In this document: positions 6,712-7,858 of the stretch, one piece after another
Position numbering within the stretch: position 1 is the stretch's first letter
How the letters are laid out: each line of letters opens with the position of its first letter
NCBI GenBank assembly: GCA_946405675.1
Contig: CAMJIC010000112.1
Location: forward strand, 1 to 7,858
Reading direction: 5' to 3'
Length of the DNA: 7,858 nucleotides
Source of the DNA: an uncultured Clostridia bacterium
GTDB taxonomy: Bacteria > Bacillota > Clostridia > Lachnospirales > Lachnospiraceae
The notes under the pieces: generated by a model
The model's database searches: none
Told to the model about the DNA's origin: nothing
The model's input: only the letters and a program-made list of their open reading frames with translations
Translations under genes and position numbers: made by a program

Positions 6712-7650
6712 TCACCCCTTTACCGCACCGACTGTCATCCCGTTTTTCACATACTTCTGGAAGAATGGAAAAATGACCAGGATCGGAAGAATTGCCACCA
6801 CAACCAGCACCATCCGCACCGTGACAGCCGGCGGCAGATACGTCTGCATGCCGGACATGTACTGCGTATCCTTCGACAGCCTGTCGATGCTCCGCTGCAT
6901 ATTCACCAGCACATACTGGATCGGATACAGCGAGGTATGATTGCTGTCCAGATACAGCAGGGACGGATACCAGCTGTTCCAGTACGCAAAGATCTGAAAC
7001 AGGGCAACCGTCATGATCACCGGTCGGATGACAGGGACGATGATCCTGCAAAAGATCTGCAGCTGCCCTCCTCCGTCGATCTGGGCCGCTTCAATCATCT
7101 CATCCGGCACAGACATCTGGATATAATTGCGCAGGATCATGATGTACCAGGTGGAACAAAGCCCCGGCAGGATCAGCGCCAGCCAGGTATTCTGCAGGTT
7201 CAGAATCTGGGTATTCACCATGTAGGAAGCGACCAGGCCGCCGGAAAACAACATGGGAATCATCAGAAAAATCAGGATTGCCCCCCTGTAACGATAATGC
7301 TTCCTGGACAATGCGTAAGCGATGGGACACATCAGGATCAGCCCGGCGACAGTACCGGCAGCCGTGATCAGCAGCGAGTTGCCCACAGACTGAACCAGAT
7401 AGCCTCCGGACCGCAGGACATACCGCCAGGACTCCAGGGAAAACGCCGAAGGGAAAAAGGTATATCCATTCTGCGTCACGCTCTGCTCCGAGGAAATGGA
7501 AACAATGAGCACCAGCAGAACCGGCAGGAATACCAGCACTGTAAGCAGCAGAAACAGCAGGCTGACGACCAGGTTGGTCCGGCCCGAAAAAGCGCTCTTT
7601 GCCTCAGCGCCCTCCGCTTCTGCTTCACGTTGTCTTTTCACATGAATCAT
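6712..7650 (-). CDS. ABC sugar transporter permease, MalG/YtcP type
   Basis: This 312-residue permease is the second membrane subunit of the importer and the first gene of the operon. A charged N-terminal tail (Glu/Ala/Lys) precedes about six membrane segments, the first near residues 27-51 and the last near 279-296. The EAA loop is EAAQIDGGGQLQIFCRIIVP (187-206), with the conserved Asp-Gly and a Pro near the end. The C-terminus FFQKYVKNGMTVGAVKG is the usual ending of MalG-like permeases. GAAAGGA lies about 10 nt before the ATG at 7650. No ATPase gene is present in the window, as in Lpl/Ytc-type importers that share an MsmX-type ATPase. That sharing is inferred from the family. Confidence 0.93.
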   Translation of the reverse strand: MIHVKRQREAEAEGAEAKSAFSGRTNLVVSLLFLLLTVLVFLPVLLVLIVSISSEQSVTQNGYTFFPSAFSLESWRYVLRSGGYLVQSVGNSLLITAAGTVAGLILMCPIAYALSRKHYRYRGAILIFLMIPMLFSGGLVASYMVNTQILNLQNTWLALILPGLCSTWYIMILRNYIQMSVPDEMIEAAQIDGGGQLQIFCRIIVPVIRPVIMTVALFQIFAYWNSWYPSLLYLDSNHTSLYPIQYVLVNMQRSIDRLSKDTQYMSGMQTYLPPAVTVRMVLVVVAILPILVIFPFFQKYVKNGMTVGAVKG

Positions 7651-7655
7651 ACGTC

Positions 7656-7685
7656 TTGGTTCCTTTCGTAATGTCTAATAACCAA
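7656..7685 (-). promoter_or_regulatory. Small inverted repeat framing the operon ribosome binding site
   Basis: TTGGTT and AACCAA (6 bp) enclose an 18-nt loop on the minus strand. The AAAGGA Shine-Dalgarno sits at the 3' end of the loop and runs into the stem. The hairpin could modulate access to the first gene's start, but a 6-bp stem with a long loop is weak. Confidence 0.25.
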
Positions 7686-7686
7686 T

Positions 7687-7692
7687 AGTATA
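7687..7692 (-). promoter_or_regulatory. Possible -10 element of the importer operon
   Basis: TATACT on the minus strand lies 37 nt before the first permease ATG. No good -35 stands at 16-18 nt; the nearest TTGACC (7724-7729) is 31 nt away. If this is the promoter it would need an activator, which fits sugar importers of this type that are often controlled by a two-component or AraC-type regulator. That regulator is not in the window. Confidence 0.3.
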
Positions 7693-7758
7693 TCCTTTTT
7701 TCAGAAAAGATGTACCTCGAAGCGGTCAAAAGTTGCAGGGTCTTCTGGATTGCAAATC

Positions 7759-7858
7759 ACACACCTGCAAGCGGGTCGGCCTGTAGGTGTGTCCCCTGAC
7801 TTGGTTACAAGTCACACCCTGGCCAGGTCACAGTTCACTGCCCGGCCGGTCAGTGAAC
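7759..7858. repeat. Array of four consecutive palindromes upstream of the importer operon
   Basis: Four inverted repeats follow one another with spacers of 3-5 nt. (1) 7759-7792: 14-bp stem with one mismatch and a 6-nt loop, outer arms ACACACCT and AGGTGTGT. (2) 7797-7814: TGACTTG and CAAGTCA around GTTA. (3) 7818-7827: the perfect palindrome CCTGGCCAGG. (4) 7833-7858: GTTCACTG and CAGTGAAC around a GC-rich, nearly palindromic centre. None is followed by a T-run on either strand, so they are not ordinary terminators. There is no ORF in the region. It may be a structured RNA leader, a REP/MITE-like intergenic repeat, or a binding-site array. Confidence 0.65.

Noticed and set aside
6469..7671. 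Plus-strand open frame of 400 codons
   Set aside because: It is antisense to the MalG-type permease and part of the binding-protein gene. Its low-complexity His/Gln/Arg composition and lack of a plausible ribosome binding site mark it as a shadow.
7687..7729. TTGACC and TATACT as a -35/-10 pair for the importer operon
   Set aside because: The spacer is 31 nt, far from the 16-18 nt needed. Only the -10 is kept, at low confidence.
7724..7858. CRISPR array
   Set aside because: The units are degenerate and short, and lack identical repeats separated by unique spacers. No cas gene is nearby.

Overview
The window (about 7.9 kb) looks like chromosomal DNA of a fairly GC-rich, Gram-positive gut-type Clostridia member, most likely Lachnospiraceae or a relative. 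This is inferred from strong AGGAGG-type ribosome binding sites, an ABC sugar importer of the LplB/YtcP type without its own ATPase, a membrane-anchored polysaccharide deacetylase and a secreted BspA-like leucine-rich-repeat protein. No 16S rRNA or other taxonomic marker is present, so the assignment is tentative. All five large genes lie on the minus strand, so transcription runs from high to low coordinates.

From right to left: positions 7651-7858 are a non-coding leader made of consecutive palindromes and degenerate repeats. Then comes a tight three-gene importer operon: MalG-type permease (7650-6712), lipoprotein solute-binding protein (6707-5211, 4-bp gap) and LplB-type permease (5218-4235, 8-bp overlap). 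After a 190-bp spacer with a good sigma-A-type promoter lies a membrane-anchored NodB-family deacetylase (4044-2293), followed by a 15-bp-stem terminator (2204-2236). A 270-bp spacer then carries a 19-codon ORF with its own Shine-Dalgarno and a 24-nt hairpin. Last is a 644-residue secreted protein (2022-88) with seven LRR_5-type repeats at an exact 22-residue period, an acidic Ser/Gly/Asp linker, a cystatin-like segment with an intact QVVAG motif, and a C-terminal beta domain.

The importer probably takes up an oligosaccharide, with energy from a shared MsmX-type ATPase encoded elsewhere. The deacetylase and the LRR protein both act outside the membrane and both carry SGGD-type linkers, which suggests a common surface function. 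Nothing in the sequence shows the substrate or a direct link to the importer.

The least explained signals are the cystatin-like segment, the 24-nt hairpin repeat found on both sides of the LRR gene (readable in frame as CSEQ(A/V)LN both times), and the palindrome array at the right end. The window begins and ends exactly at palindrome edges, which may mean it is a whole contig broken at dispersed repeats.
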